Positions 22,321-30,107 of a DNA stretch of 64,000 bases are shown here, in pieces (positions within the stretch are counted from its first letter, which is position 1; each line of letters opens with the position of its first letter). Under the pieces are notes generated by a model that was not told the origin of the DNA, searched no databases, and was given only the letters and a program-made list of their open reading frames with translations. The DNA comes from RHKX01 sp963823565 (lineage in GTDB: Bacteria > Actinomycetota > Thermoleophilia > Solirubrobacterales > 70-9). The translations under genes were made by a program, and so were the position numbers. The stretch spans positions 1,054,001 through 1,118,000 of the forward strand of contig CAWGLR010000003.1 in NCBI GenBank assembly GCA_963823565.1, given 5' to 3'.

Positions 22321-23148
22321 ATGCCCCTCGCCAACATCCTGCAGCCGCTCAACGACGTCGAGGAGTGGGTGCTCGAGCACCTGCACTCCGCCGGCCTGAG
22401 CTGGGGCCTGGCGATCGTCGGGCTGACTCTGATGACGCGCTTCCTGATGCTGCCGCTGATCGTCCGTCAGTTCCGCTCCCAGCGCGAGATGAAGCTGCAC
22501 ATGCCCGAGCTCAAGCGTCTCCAGGAGAAGTACAAGGGCGGCGACCGGCAGAAGCTCCAGCAGGAGATGGCCGCCTACTACAAGACCCACGGAATCAACC
22601 CCCTCGCGTCGGTCGGGCCCCTGCTCCTGCAGATCCCGATCTTCATCTCCCTCTACATGCTCCTGCGCCACGACGCGGCCAACGGCCTCTTCGGCGGCGG
22701 CGGCTTCCTCTTCATCCCCGACCTCACCGCGAAGCCGACCGGCGGAGTCCTCGTCGCGATGATCCTGATCTACCTCAGCTCCCAGATCGCCTCGAGCGCG
22801 ATCGCGACCAGGACCCTCCAGAACAACACCCACCGCGGCATGGCCATGGCCCTGCCGCTCCTGTTCGTGACCATCATCGCCCGCTTCCCCGCCGGCCTCG
22901 CGATCTACTCGATCACCACCAGCCTCTGGAGCCTCGGCCAGCAGATCGCCTTCTGGCGATTCTCGCCCGCCGTGCCCGCGGGGACCGCTGCACTCGCCGC
23001 CGAGGCCGAGGACGTCATCGAGGCCGGCGAGGACTCGAAGTTCGAGCGCGCGCTGGAGGCCGATGTCGCCGCCGGGGCGCACAAGCCGAAGGCGCCGCCG
23101 ACCCACTCGCGGTCGAAGAAGAAGAAGCGGAGCCGGAGCCGGCGGTAG
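22321..23148 (+). CDS. yidC: YidC/Oxa1 family membrane protein insertase
   Basis: 275 residues with five hydrophobic segments, the Gram-positive YidC layout without a large periplasmic domain. Signatures are LTLMTRFLMLPLIVRQFRSQ with the conserved pore Arg in the groove, the coiled-coil hairpin MKLHMPELKRLQEKYKGG and INPLASVGPLLLQIPIFISL. The C-terminal 60 residues are charged and end in a Lys/Arg-rich stretch suited to ribosome contact. It is not in the usual rnpA-yidC-jag context, so it may be a second insertase. The ATG at 22321 begins directly before the first helix. Confidence 0.92.
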   Translation: MPLANILQPLNDVEEWVLEHLHSAGLSWGLAIVGLTLMTRFLMLPLIVRQFRSQREMKLHMPELKRLQEKYKGGDRQKLQQEMAAYYKTHGINPLASVGPLLLQIPIFISLYMLLRHDAANGLFGGGGFLFIPDLTAKPTGGVLVAMILIYLSSQIASSAIATRTLQNNTHRGMAMALPLLFVTIIARFPAGLAIYSITTSLWSLGQQIAFWRFSPAVPAGTAALAAEAEDVIEAGEDSKFERALEADVAAGAHKPKAPPTHSRSKKKKRSRSRR

Positions 23149-23238
23149 GCGCCTGGCGCGGGGGGCGACGTGACCGGGCGGCGGCCGGTGGAGGTGGTGG
23201 TTCAAGGTAAAGCGAGCGATCGCCGACGAAGAAGGTGC

Positions 23239-23817
23239 ATGGGCGGGTCGATGAGACGAACTCTTGCGGTCCTGGGAACGCTCGCGACGCTCTTCACCGG
23301 CGCTGCCTCCGAAGCCATCGCCGGCGTCGATCATCTGCCGCGTACGAAGATCGACCATTCGCGCGGGAAGCTGATCCCGCTGCCCGCCCAGGTTCCGGGC
23401 GATGTTGACACCTACGTCGATCGCCGCATCCGCGCCGATCTGCTCTGGATCGCCAAGCGCTTTCCGCAGGTCTTCGTCGTCGAGGGCTACTCGGGGCCGC
23501 TGCCCGGTGGCGGCTGGGCGGGCTGCCACGGCTGTCACGTGACCGAGTCGGATCACAAGGTCGGTCTCGCCGTCGACATCTACCCGCTCTCCTGGGACGG
23601 GCGCGGATGCGACTCCTCCTGGAACCAGATCAGCCGCCTCGCCAAGCTCGCCGAGCCCAAGCAGGGACGGACCCGCGGCCCCTTCCGCTGGGTCGGATAC
23701 GACGGCGACTACAACCACGGCTGCGGCAACCATCTGCACCTCTCCTGGGCCCACGCCCCCGACTACAAGGCGCATCGGACCTCGGAGTGGGTCGAGGTCT
23801 TCCGGTTGCGGAGCTAG
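23239..23817 (+). CDS. Secreted M15-like peptidase domain protein
   Basis: 192 residues from the ATG at 23239, which has GAAGAAGGTG as a Shine-Dalgarno. A signal peptide (MRRTLAVLGTLATLFTGAAS) is followed by a domain with TESDHKVGLAVDIYPL and GCGNHLHLSWAHAP. These resemble the SxHxxGxAxD and HxH zinc motifs of D,D-carboxypeptidase/endolysin M15 enzymes. The cysteines in WAGCHGCHVTESDH could form disulfides. A role in peptidoglycan processing outside the membrane is likely but the exact bond is unknown. Confidence 0.7.
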   Translation: MGGSMRRTLAVLGTLATLFTGAASEAIAGVDHLPRTKIDHSRGKLIPLPAQVPGDVDTYVDRRIRADLLWIAKRFPQVFVVEGYSGPLPGGGWAGCHGCHVTESDHKVGLAVDIYPLSWDGRGCDSSWNQISRLAKLAEPKQGRTRGPFRWVGYDGDYNHGCGNHLHLSWAHAPDYKAHRTSEWVEVFRLRS

Positions 23818-23863
23818 CCGACGGCTACTGCCCCGGGGCTCGGGTAGGGGGCAACGGAGCGGC

Positions 23864-23906
23864 CGATGGTTGAAAACTGTCGCTATTCCGCAGTTTTCAA
23901 CCATCG
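23864..23906. terminator. Perfect 16-bp inverted repeat between convergent genes
   Basis: CGATGGTTGAAAACTG (23864-23879) and CAGTTTTCAACCATCG (23891-23906) are perfectly complementary around an 11-base loop. The element is far more AT-rich than its surroundings and lies between two converging genes, so a bidirectional terminator is the simplest reading. Confidence 0.65.
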
Positions 23907-23957
23907 ACACGGTGTCGCCCGGCCTGGCGCCCCCACCCCCCGGCCCAGACCCCGCCG

Positions 23958-24772
23958 CTACTTGCGCCCGACCAGCGTGAAGAGGACCGGGATCGCGTAG
24001 CCGTCCTGGCGCAGGCGGAATAGGCCGTCGTCCTCGCGCTTGAGCTGGCCGTCGCCCCAGCAGTCGAACTCGAGCTCGAGGTGCTCGCGAAGGTGCTCGA
24101 CGTCGAAGCCGGCGCCGCGGGCGGCGGTGTAGATCGCGGCGATCGAGTGGGCGAAGTTGACCGTGGTGGTCCGCTCGACCTCGACGTCGGGACCCGCGTA
24201 GCTGCCGCGCTGGTCCTCCTGGAAGCGGGCGAACTCGTAGGGGAAGCCGAGCTCCATCGGCTCGACCTGTCGACCATCAGCCCGAAGGGATGCAGGTCGA
24301 CGAGTGCGAGGGCGCCGCCGGGGACCAGGGCGTTGTGGGCGGCGCGCATCCAGGCGCCGAGGTCCTCGATCCAGCAGATCGCGCCGAGGTTGGCGTAGAC
24401 GCAGTCGAAGTGATCGTCGAGGCCGGCGGGAAGCGCGGTTGCGTCGGCGACGACCGTCTCGAGCTCGACGCCCGCGCGCCCGGCGATGTCGCTCGCCTTC
24501 GCGAGCGCCGGCTCGGAGAAGTCGACGGCGGTCACCCGGGCGCCGAGCCGCGCCATCGAGACCGCGTCGAAGCCGATGTGCGACTGCAGGTGCATGATCC
24601 GCTTCCCGGCCAGGTCCTCCGAGCGGACGGCCTCGGCGATCGCGGCGCGCTCGGGGGCGGTCCGCGAGTCCCAGCCGCCGAGCAGCCGCTCGACGTCGTA
24701 CATCGGATCGCCGGCGCCGTGGACGGAGGCCAGCTCGTCCCAGTGGCGGCGGTTGAGACCGACGTCGCTCAT
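23958..24772 (-). pseudogene. Class I SAM methyltransferase with one frameshift
   Basis: The ATG at 24772 begins MSDVGLNRRHWDELASVHG. A complete SAM-binding half follows: KRIMHLQSHIGFDAVSMARL, ARVTAVDFSEPALAKASDIA and FDCVYANLGAICWIEDLGAW, ending GGALALVDLHPFGLMVD. At about 24265 the reading must change frame to continue as EPMELGFPYEFARFQEDQRG, then VERTTTVNFAHSIAAIYTAA and YAIPVLFTLVGRK, with a stop at 23958. One single-base indel explains both parts; 270 residues would be restored. Small-molecule methylation is likely; the substrate is unknown. Sequencing error is as likely as true inactivation. Confidence 0.75.
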
Positions 24773-24795
24773 GCGCGCAAGATAGTTTGGGCGCC
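24773..24795. promoter_or_regulatory. Overlapping divergent leaderless promoters
   Basis: AAGATAGTTT (24779-24788) holds two back-to-back -10 elements: TAGTTT on the plus strand, seven bases before the GTG of the SDR gene, and TATCTT on the minus strand, six bases before the ATG of the methyltransferase. Only 23 bases separate the two start codons, so the promoters must compete. Confidence 0.5.
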
Positions 24796-25653
24796 GTGAG
24801 CCCGGTGCCGCCCCTCGAGGGGAAGACGATGATCATCAGCGGCGGCAGCCGCGGCATCGGCCTCGCGATCGCGCTCCGCGCCGCTCGCGACGGCGCCAAC
24901 GTCGCGCTGATCGCCAAGACCGACAAGCCGCACCCGAAGCTCGAGGGGACGATCCACACCGCGGCCGAGGAGATCGAGCGGGCCGGGGGCACGGCGCTGC
25001 CGATCGTCGGCGACATCCGCGACGTCGACAGCGTCGTCCGGGCCGTCAACTCGACCGTCGAGCGGTTCGGCGGGATCGACGTCTGCGTCAACAACGCCAG
25101 CGCGATCAGCCTCACCGGGACCGAGGCGACCGAGATGAAGCGCTACGACCTGATGCAGGACATCAACGCGCGCGGCACCTTCCTGCTCTCGAAGACCTGC
25201 GTCCCGCATCTGCGCCACGCCGAGAACCCGCACGTGCTCACCCTCTCGCCGCCGCTCAGCTACGAGCCGCGATGGGCCCAGCAACACGTCGCCTACACGA
25301 TCGCCAAGTACGGGATGAGCCTCTGCACCCTCGGGATGGCGGCCGAGTTCGCCGACGACGGGATCGCGTTCAACTCGCTGTGGCCGCGGACGATCGTCTC
25401 AACCGCCGCCGTCCAGAACCTGCTCGGCGGCGAGGAGGCGATGAAGCGGGCCCGCACCCCCGACGTCTGCTCCGACGCCGCCTACGCGGTCCTCAGCCGC
25501 TCGAGCCGCGAGTGCACGGGCAACTTCTTCCTCTGCGAGGACGTGCTCGCCGAGGAGGGGGTCACCGACTTCAGCAGGTACTCCGCCGTCGACGGTGCCG
25601 AGCCGCAGGTCGACCTCTACGTCGACGAGGTGAACCCGCCCGGGGTTGGCTGA
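24796..25653 (+). CDS. Short-chain dehydrogenase/reductase (HSDL2-like)
   Basis: 285 residues with a Rossmann fold. Motifs are SGGSRGIGLAIALRAARDGA (TGxxxGIG), CVNNASAI (NNAG) and the catalytic LTLSPPL...YTIAKYG (Ser, YxxxK). The phrase AKTDKPHPKLEGTIHTAAEE groups it with the SDRs related to hydroxysteroid dehydrogenase-like 2, which often take part in fatty-acid or steroid metabolism. Substrate unknown. The GTG at 24796 is chosen because a -10 (TAGTTT) lies seven bases upstream. A cupin gene follows without a gap. Confidence 0.88.
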   Translation: MSPVPPLEGKTMIISGGSRGIGLAIALRAARDGANVALIAKTDKPHPKLEGTIHTAAEEIERAGGTALPIVGDIRDVDSVVRAVNSTVERFGGIDVCVNNASAISLTGTEATEMKRYDLMQDINARGTFLLSKTCVPHLRHAENPHVLTLSPPLSYEPRWAQQHVAYTIAKYGMSLCTLGMAAEFADDGIAFNSLWPRTIVSTAAVQNLLGGEEAMKRARTPDVCSDAAYAVLSRSSRECTGNFFLCEDVLAEEGVTDFSRYSAVDGAEPQVDLYVDEVNPPGVG

Positions 25654-26148
25654 GTGGCGCTCGAGCACCGAACTCCCCGCCCGAACTTCGACGACTGCGA
25701 ATTCGAGTTCGACGGCGACGACCCCGAGGGCTACCGCGCCGGCCTGTTCCGCCTTGGGCCGGGGCTGGGGGCGGAGGAGACCGGGATGTCGGTCTACGAG
25801 CTGCCGCCGGGGCAGAGCGTCTGCCCCTACCACTACGAGCACGCCGAGGAGGAGTGGCTGGTTGTCGTCGCCGGCAGCCCGACGCTGCGCACGACCGGAG
25901 GCGAGGAGGAGCTCCGGCCCGGCGACATCGTCTTCTTCCCGCGTGGGCCCGAAGGGGCGCACAAGATCTCCAACCGGGGCGAGGAGCCGGCCCGGGTGCT
26001 GATGTTCTCCTCGGTCAAGCACCCCGCCGTCACCGTCTATCCCGACAGCGACAAGATCGGTGTCTACACCGGCGCCGACCGCAGCGACGACGTCATCGTC
26101 CGCCGCTCCAGCGGCGTCGGCTACTTCGAGGGTGAGCCCGGGACCTAG
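25654..26148 (+). CDS. Cupin domain protein
   Basis: 164 residues. The cupin motif 1 is CPYHYEHAEEEWLVVVAGSP (H..H....E) and motif 2 is LRPGDIVFFPRGPEGAHKIS (final His). The metal site is therefore complete, as in enzymes or small-molecule-binding cupins. The GTG follows the SDR stop directly, so the two are co-translated and probably work on the same metabolite. It converges on the ferredoxin gene with a five-base gap. Confidence 0.83.
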   Translation: MALEHRTPRPNFDDCEFEFDGDDPEGYRAGLFRLGPGLGAEETGMSVYELPPGQSVCPYHYEHAEEEWLVVVAGSPTLRTTGGEEELRPGDIVFFPRGPEGAHKISNRGEEPARVLMFSSVKHPAVTVYPDSDKIGVYTGADRSDDVIVRRSSGVGYFEGEPGT

Positions 26149-26153
26149 ACGGC

Positions 26154-26360
26154 CTAGGGGAAGACCACCTCGCCGGTCTCGGCGTCGGTGACGGTGATCG
26201 CCAGCGCGGGACAGGCCTCGGCCGCCGCGAGGATCTCCGCGTCGGTGCCCGCGCCGATGACGACGGCGGTCTCCTCGACGGCGAAGACGTGCGGCGCGAT
26301 CGCGGCGCAGTCGCCATGGGCGCTGCAGGCGCTTCGGTCGACGGTGGGTAGGTAGGTCAT
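26154..26360 (-). CDS. [3Fe-4S]-type ferredoxin
   Basis: 68 residues. Cysteines C12, C18 and C50 (in DRSACSAHGDC and AAEACPALA) leave the second ligand position of a 4Fe-4S site occupied by His15, the pattern of single-cluster [3Fe-4S] ferredoxins that serve P450s and oxygenases in Actinobacteria. It is the last gene of a six-gene operon, and its ATG overlaps the stop of the FAD oxidoreductase by four bases, so the oxidoreductase is its likely electron donor. No P450 is encoded in the window; the acceptor may be the haem membrane protein of the same operon. Confidence 0.9.
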   Translation of the reverse strand: MTYLPTVDRSACSAHGDCAAIAPHVFAVEETAVVIGAGTDAEILAAAEACPALAITVTDAETGEVVFP

Positions 26361-27541
26361 GAGGAGTCCTCCTTCTCGGTGTGTTGGTCGAAGCTCTCGA
26401 TCAGGCGGCGGCCCCGCGCGAGGTCGCGCGGGCGATCGACCGCCAGGACGGCGACTGGGCGGCCCTCGCGCCGGTAGAGGACCGAGAAGTCGCGCTGCGC
26501 GAGGTTGCCGTCGATGCGGATCTCGTCGGCGCCCTCGGCGTGTCCGGCGTACTGGATTCGGAGGCCGTACTGGTCGCTCCAGAAGCTGGGCAGGGGCTGC
26601 GGCTCGTCAGCGTCGCCGAGCATCGCCTTCGCCGCCGCGGCGCCCTGGCGGCTGGCCGCGTCCCAATGCTCGGATCGCACGTGCTCGCCGCGGCGCGGGT
26701 CGAACGGCCGCGCGACGTCCCCGGCGGCGTAGACGTGCGGCATCTCCGTGCGTCCGGAGGGGTCGACGCGGACGCCGGTCGAGTCGAGCCCGCTGCCCTC
26801 GAGCCAGGAGGCGGCCGGCGCGACGCCGACGCCGACGACCACGGCATCGCACTCGATTCGGTCGCCCGATTCCAGCTCGAGCTCCTCGACGCGGCCGTTG
26901 CCGCGCGCATCGGCGAGCGGCGCCCCGGTGAGCACGCGCACGCCGCCGGCACGGTGAAGCTCGACGATCCAGCGTCCGACGTCGCGTCCAAGGATGCCGC
27001 CCAGGGGGACGTCGAGCGCCTCGATGATCGTCACCTCGACGCCCATCGCCCGGGCGACGGCCGCCACCTCCTGGCCGATGAAGCCGGCGCCGACGATCGC
27101 GAGCCGGGCGCCGGCCCGAAGTTCGCTGCGGAGCCTCCGCGCGTCGTCGAGCGTGCGCAGGAAGTGCGCGTTCTCGAACGGAGCCAGGGCGGGAAGGGCC
27201 CGCGGCGCGGCGCCGGTCGCGATCAGGACGTCGTCGAAGGACAGCCGTTCCCCGCCCTCGAGGTCGAGCCTGCGTCCGCCGGGATCGAGCCCGGCGGCGC
27301 GGCGGCCGACGAGGAGCTCGATCTCGTTGTCCCGGTACCAGCCGGCATCGCGGAACTGCACGTCCTCGGGGGCGGGCGCGCTGTCGGCGAGCTCCTTCGA
27401 CAGCGGCGGGCGGTCGTAGGGAGCGTGGGGCTCGGCGCAGACGATCCGGACCGGCCCCCCGTAGCCTCGGCCTCGCAGGGTCTCGGCGCAGCGCTGGGCG
27501 GCGAGCCCGCCGCCGGCGATGACGACGCCGGCGGCGCTCAT
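26357..27541 (-). CDS. FAD-dependent ferredoxin-type oxidoreductase
   Basis: 394 residues. Two dinucleotide-binding folds are visible: GVVIAGGGLAAQRCAETLRG for FAD and LAIVGAGFIGQEVAAVARAM for NAD(P)H, plus the FAD motif MPHVYAAGDVARPFDP. YDRPPLSKELA and IATGAAPRALPAL are typical of ferredoxin/rubredoxin reductases of the BenD/RhlG type. A C-terminal reductase domain follows (IQYAGHAEGADEIRIDGNLA). It should move electrons from NAD(P)H to the adjacent [3Fe-4S] ferredoxin. Four-base overlaps on both sides show tight coupling. Confidence 0.92.
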   Translation of the reverse strand: MSAAGVVIAGGGLAAQRCAETLRGRGYGGPVRIVCAEPHAPYDRPPLSKELADSAPAPEDVQFRDAGWYRDNEIELLVGRRAAGLDPGGRRLDLEGGERLSFDDVLIATGAAPRALPALAPFENAHFLRTLDDARRLRSELRAGARLAIVGAGFIGQEVAAVARAMGVEVTIIEALDVPLGGILGRDVGRWIVELHRAGGVRVLTGAPLADARGNGRVEELELESGDRIECDAVVVGVGVAPAASWLEGSGLDSTGVRVDPSGRTEMPHVYAAGDVARPFDPRRGEHVRSEHWDAASRQGAAAAKAMLGDADEPQPLPSFWSDQYGLRIQYAGHAEGADEIRIDGNLAQRDFSVLYRREGRPVAVLAVDRPRDLARGRRLIESFDQHTEKEDSS

Positions 27542-28152
27542 GCCTCCACCCGCGCTCTCGGGATCGCCGGCCGCCTTGCGGGACGGCGGGCCTCCCGCCG
27601 CTGCCGTCGCCGCCGGCGCGCGGGCTCGGTGACCCGGACCAGGAAGAGGACGGCGATCGGCGGCACGGTGAGCACCAGCCACCAGCGCAGCCACGGCGTC
27701 GAGGCGTCGGTCCCGGCGCCGAGCGTGTGCGCAACGGCGAGGACGTAGACGACGATCGTCGCCCGGTGGGCCTTGCGCCAGAGGCGAGGGCCGATCCGCC
27801 GTCGCGCGTAGAAGCTGAGCCCGAGCGCGGCCGCCAGATACCCGGCGCCGATGCCGAGGCCGGTCCAGAGCGGCCGGTAGGAGATCTCGCCGGGAACGGC
27901 GATGCCCGCGAGCCCCGGGTGCAGGAACCCGTCGCCGAGCAGGGTCAGGCCGTGGACGGCGATCGCGACCAGTCCCGCCAGCGCGGTCTGCTCGTGCAGC
28001 GCGGTCATCGCCCGCGCCCGGCCCGGCTTGCGCATCACGCGCCCGGCCATGGTCAGTCCGAGGGCGACGGAGACGGTGACGAGCCCGAGCGCGACCAGGC
28101 CGGAGGCGCGGCTCGCCAGCCACCACAGGTGCTCGGTGAGCGCGGCGCTCAT
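27538..28152 (-). CDS. Ferric-reductase-like transmembrane haem protein
   Basis: 204 residues with six hydrophobic segments and an Arg-rich cytoplasmic tail. Histidines lie where b-haem ligands are expected: TALHEQTALAGLVAIAVHGL in one helix and KAHRATIVVYVLAVAHTLGA in another, as in the ferric reductase/YedZ (MsrQ) superfamily. There is no fused flavin domain, so electrons must come from partner proteins; the FAD oxidoreductase and ferredoxin genes follow directly. It probably carries electrons across the membrane. Overlaps apbE and the oxidoreductase gene by four bases each. Confidence 0.85.
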   Translation of the reverse strand: MSAALTEHLWWLASRASGLVALGLVTVSVALGLTMAGRVMRKPGRARAMTALHEQTALAGLVAIAVHGLTLLGDGFLHPGLAGIAVPGEISYRPLWTGLGIGAGYLAAALGLSFYARRRIGPRLWRKAHRATIVVYVLAVAHTLGAGTDASTPWLRWWLVLTVPPIAVLFLVRVTEPARRRRRQRREARRPARRPAIPRARVEA

Positions 28153-29138
28153 GCCGCCACCTCCGGCCGCAGCGACGAGAGCGGGATGACGACGCGCTCA
28201 TGGGGGCGCAGGGCGATCGGGCCGATGGCCTCGACCTCGCCGTCCTCGTGGACGATGAGCCCGCCGTGGCGACCGAGGATCGCCTCGGCGCCGTCCGGCC
28301 CCGACAGCAGGGCCGCCTTGCTCAGGGCCTCGGCCTCGAGCGCCGTCGGCGCGAGCGCCGTGGCGCCGACGAGTCCGGTCCAGGCCGGGAGCCCGGTTGC
28401 GGGGTCGAGCAGGTGATGTGCGAAGCGGCCGTCGTCGCGGCGCCAGATGCGGACGTTGAGCCCGGACGTCGCGACGCCGCCGCCCGCAACCGCGACGCGC
28501 CGGTCGCGGCGGCCGGTGAGCGGGTGCTCGACGAGGACGTCGAATGGCTCGCCGGTGCGGCCGCCGATCCGCAGGTCGCCGCCGCAGCCGGCCACGAAGC
28601 GGTCGAGGCCGGCGAAGGTCTCCGCGAGCAGATCCGCCGCGAGACCCTTTCCAAAGCCGCCGCTGTCGATTCGCAGTCCGGCCGGGCGGCGAATCGAGCC
28701 GGCCTCACGGTCGACCTCGACGAGCCTCCATCGCCGCGCCGGGCTCGGCGCGGCGGGGATGCGGCCGGGGGCGAGCGGGAGGGCGTCGATGAGGCGAGCG
28801 CCCTCGGCGCCCTCGCGCGAGCCGACGTAGCCCGCCCGCTCGATCTCATCGGCGAGCGTCGGGTCCACCAGCCCGCCGGTGAGCTCGGCCGCGGCCAGGC
28901 CCGCCTCGACCGCGTCCAGCATCAGCGCCGAGCAGGGGACCTCGTCGCGGGGGTCGGAGTTGAGGGCGCAGAGCTCGCTGTCGGGCCGGAACCGTGACAG
29001 CCGCTGCTCGTACACCTCGACGAACCGGCGGGCCGCGGCCGCGAGGCCGTTCAGCTCCCGCTGCGTCGCCCGCTCGTCCTCGAGGATCAGCCGGATCTCG
29101 GAGCCCATCGCGCGGAACGTCGAGTCGTGCCGGCTCAT
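28149..29138 (-). CDS. apbE: FAD:protein FMN transferase ApbE
   Basis: 329 residues, the normal length. Motifs are RAMGSEIRLILED, EQRLSRFRPDSELCALNSD, TGGLVDPTLADEIERAGYVG, LRIDSGGFGKGLAADLLAET (FAD/Mg site) and AHHLLDPATGLPAWTGLVGA with the metal-binding Asp and Thr. ApbE attaches FMN through a phosphodiester bond to Ser/Thr of extracytoplasmic flavoproteins. No lipobox or signal peptide is obvious at the N terminus. No FMN-bind domain protein is present in the operon, so its target is unclear; see findings. Confidence 0.93.
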   Translation of the reverse strand: MSRHDSTFRAMGSEIRLILEDERATQRELNGLAAAARRFVEVYEQRLSRFRPDSELCALNSDPRDEVPCSALMLDAVEAGLAAAELTGGLVDPTLADEIERAGYVGSREGAEGARLIDALPLAPGRIPAAPSPARRWRLVEVDREAGSIRRPAGLRIDSGGFGKGLAADLLAETFAGLDRFVAGCGGDLRIGGRTGEPFDVLVEHPLTGRRDRRVAVAGGGVATSGLNVRIWRRDDGRFAHHLLDPATGLPAWTGLVGATALAPTALEAEALSKAALLSGPDGAEAILGRHGGLIVHEDGEVEAIGPIALRPHERVVIPLSSLRPEVAA

Positions 29139-29539
29139 GACGACGAGGTCACGGGCGCCGCGGGCGCCGGTGCGGGGGCGGGGGCCGGCGTCGAGACGAC
29201 GGGGGCCGGGGTGCTGGTGACCGGCGCCGACACGGACGGGTCCGCGGGCGCGACGACGGTCCCGTCGTCGCTCTCGACCGCCTCGGGCGGCAGGTGCACG
29301 ACCCGGGTCTTGACGATGCGCCGGTTGAGCACCGGCTGCGCCGCCTGCGCCTTGGGCGCGTTCGCCTGCAGGCTGCCGATCGCCGGGTCGTTCCCCGAGC
29401 TCAGCTGGAAGGCCAGGAACTCGAAGAGGACGGCGAAGGAGGCGACCGCGGCGGCGATGGTCGGCCAGATCCGCGGCCGCCGCCTCGCGGCGGCCGCGGC
29501 CGGGCGGGGCGCCCGTCGGGTGGGGGCGAGCTCAGTCAT
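29135..29539 (-). CDS. Membrane-anchored Pro/Ala-rich protein B of redox operon
   Basis: 134 residues from the ATG at 29539. The N terminus is basic and Pro/Ala-rich, with one membrane helix (PTIAAAVASFAVLFEFLAFQ) near residue 30, then an external segment with QPVLNRRIVKTRVVHLPPEA and a tail of Pro, Ala, Thr and Ser. The KTRVVH core resembles VHTQVVHRTIHV in the protein encoded just upstream, so the two may be related. No family recognised. It lies between that gene and apbE with overlaps of eight and four bases. It could be a flavinylation or electron-relay partner, but no known acceptor motif is seen. Confidence 0.6.
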   Translation of the reverse strand: MTELAPTRRAPRPAAAAARRRPRIWPTIAAAVASFAVLFEFLAFQLSSGNDPAIGSLQANAPKAQAAQPVLNRRIVKTRVVHLPPEAVESDDGTVVAPADPSVSAPVTSTPAPVVSTPAPAPAPAPAAPVTSSS

Positions 29540-29963
29540 CGCCACCCTCCGACTCGATCTCGCCCTTGTCGCTCTCGCCCTCGTCGTCCTCGTAGGACGA
29601 CCCGGCCGAGGAGCTGCCGCTCGTGTGCGTCGAGACCGGCTCGGTGGGCGCCGGCGTCGGCGCCACCGCAACGGGCTCGGGCGCCGGGGCGGGCGCGGGT
29701 GCGACCGCCGGAGCGGACTCGACCGCGGGCGCCGCGGAGGCTTCCGGGGCGGCGGCCTCGGCGGTCGTCCCGGCCTTCGGCTTCGGCCGGACGTGAATGG
29801 TCCGGTGAACGACCTGGGTGTGGACCTTCGGCTTCTGCTTCGTCGCCGAGGCGGCGGGGGTCGCGGGGTCCGCGACCTCGTTCGTCGCCAGGGCGTAGCC
29901 GCCGAGGCCGCCGAGGCCGAGCACGGTGGCTCCGGCTGCGATCTTCGTTCTCACGTTGCTCAC
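29532..29963 (-). CDS. Membrane-anchored acidic-tailed protein A of redox operon
   Basis: 143 residues from a GTG at 29963, chosen because AAGGAGC lies eight bases upstream and a membrane helix (KIAAGATVLGLGGLGGYALA) follows at once. The helix is followed by a Lys-rich segment with VHTQVVHRTIHVRPKPK holding three His, an Ala/Pro-rich stretch, and a strongly acidic Ser/Glu/Asp tail ending in EGGDD. It is the first gene of the six-gene operon and is read from the promoter region shared with the two-component system. No family recognised; the His-rich patch and acidic tail could bind metal or haem, which is inference. Confidence 0.6.
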   Translation of the reverse strand: MSNVRTKIAAGATVLGLGGLGGYALATNEVADPATPAASATKQKPKVHTQVVHRTIHVRPKPKAGTTAEAAAPEASAAPAVESAPAVAPAPAPAPEPVAVAPTPAPTEPVSTHTSGSSSAGSSYEDDEGESDKGEIESEGGDD

Positions 29964-30027
29964 GTCCGCTGCTCCTTGGTCGGGTGATGCGATCGCGACC
30001 GATCTTGCGGATCGGCCTGGAAGCCCC

Positions 30028-30057
30028 GGCAAAGCAGCGGGTAAAGACTTGGAAAAG
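30028..30057. promoter_or_regulatory. Probable OmpR-family response-regulator binding site
   Basis: Three copies of CTTTnCC (minus strand; GGCAAAG at 30028, GGTAAAG at 30040, GGAAAAG at 30051) are spaced 12 and 11 bases, one helical turn. That is the geometry of PhoB/OmpR-type tandem half-sites. The array is in the 144-base gap between the divergent redox operon and the response-regulator gene, so it may control both. Confidence 0.55.
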
Positions 30058-30095
30058 CTTTCGGCGATGCGCTGGGAGGGGCCGGAGGGCGGCAC

Positions 30096-30101
30096 TAAGG
30101 T
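30096..30101 (+). promoter_or_regulatory. Leaderless-type -10 of the response-regulator gene
   Basis: TAAGGT lies six bases before the ATG at 30108. The CTTTnCC array ends 38 bases upstream of it, a usual distance for an activator site. Confidence 0.5.
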
Positions 30102-30107
30102 GAGGCC

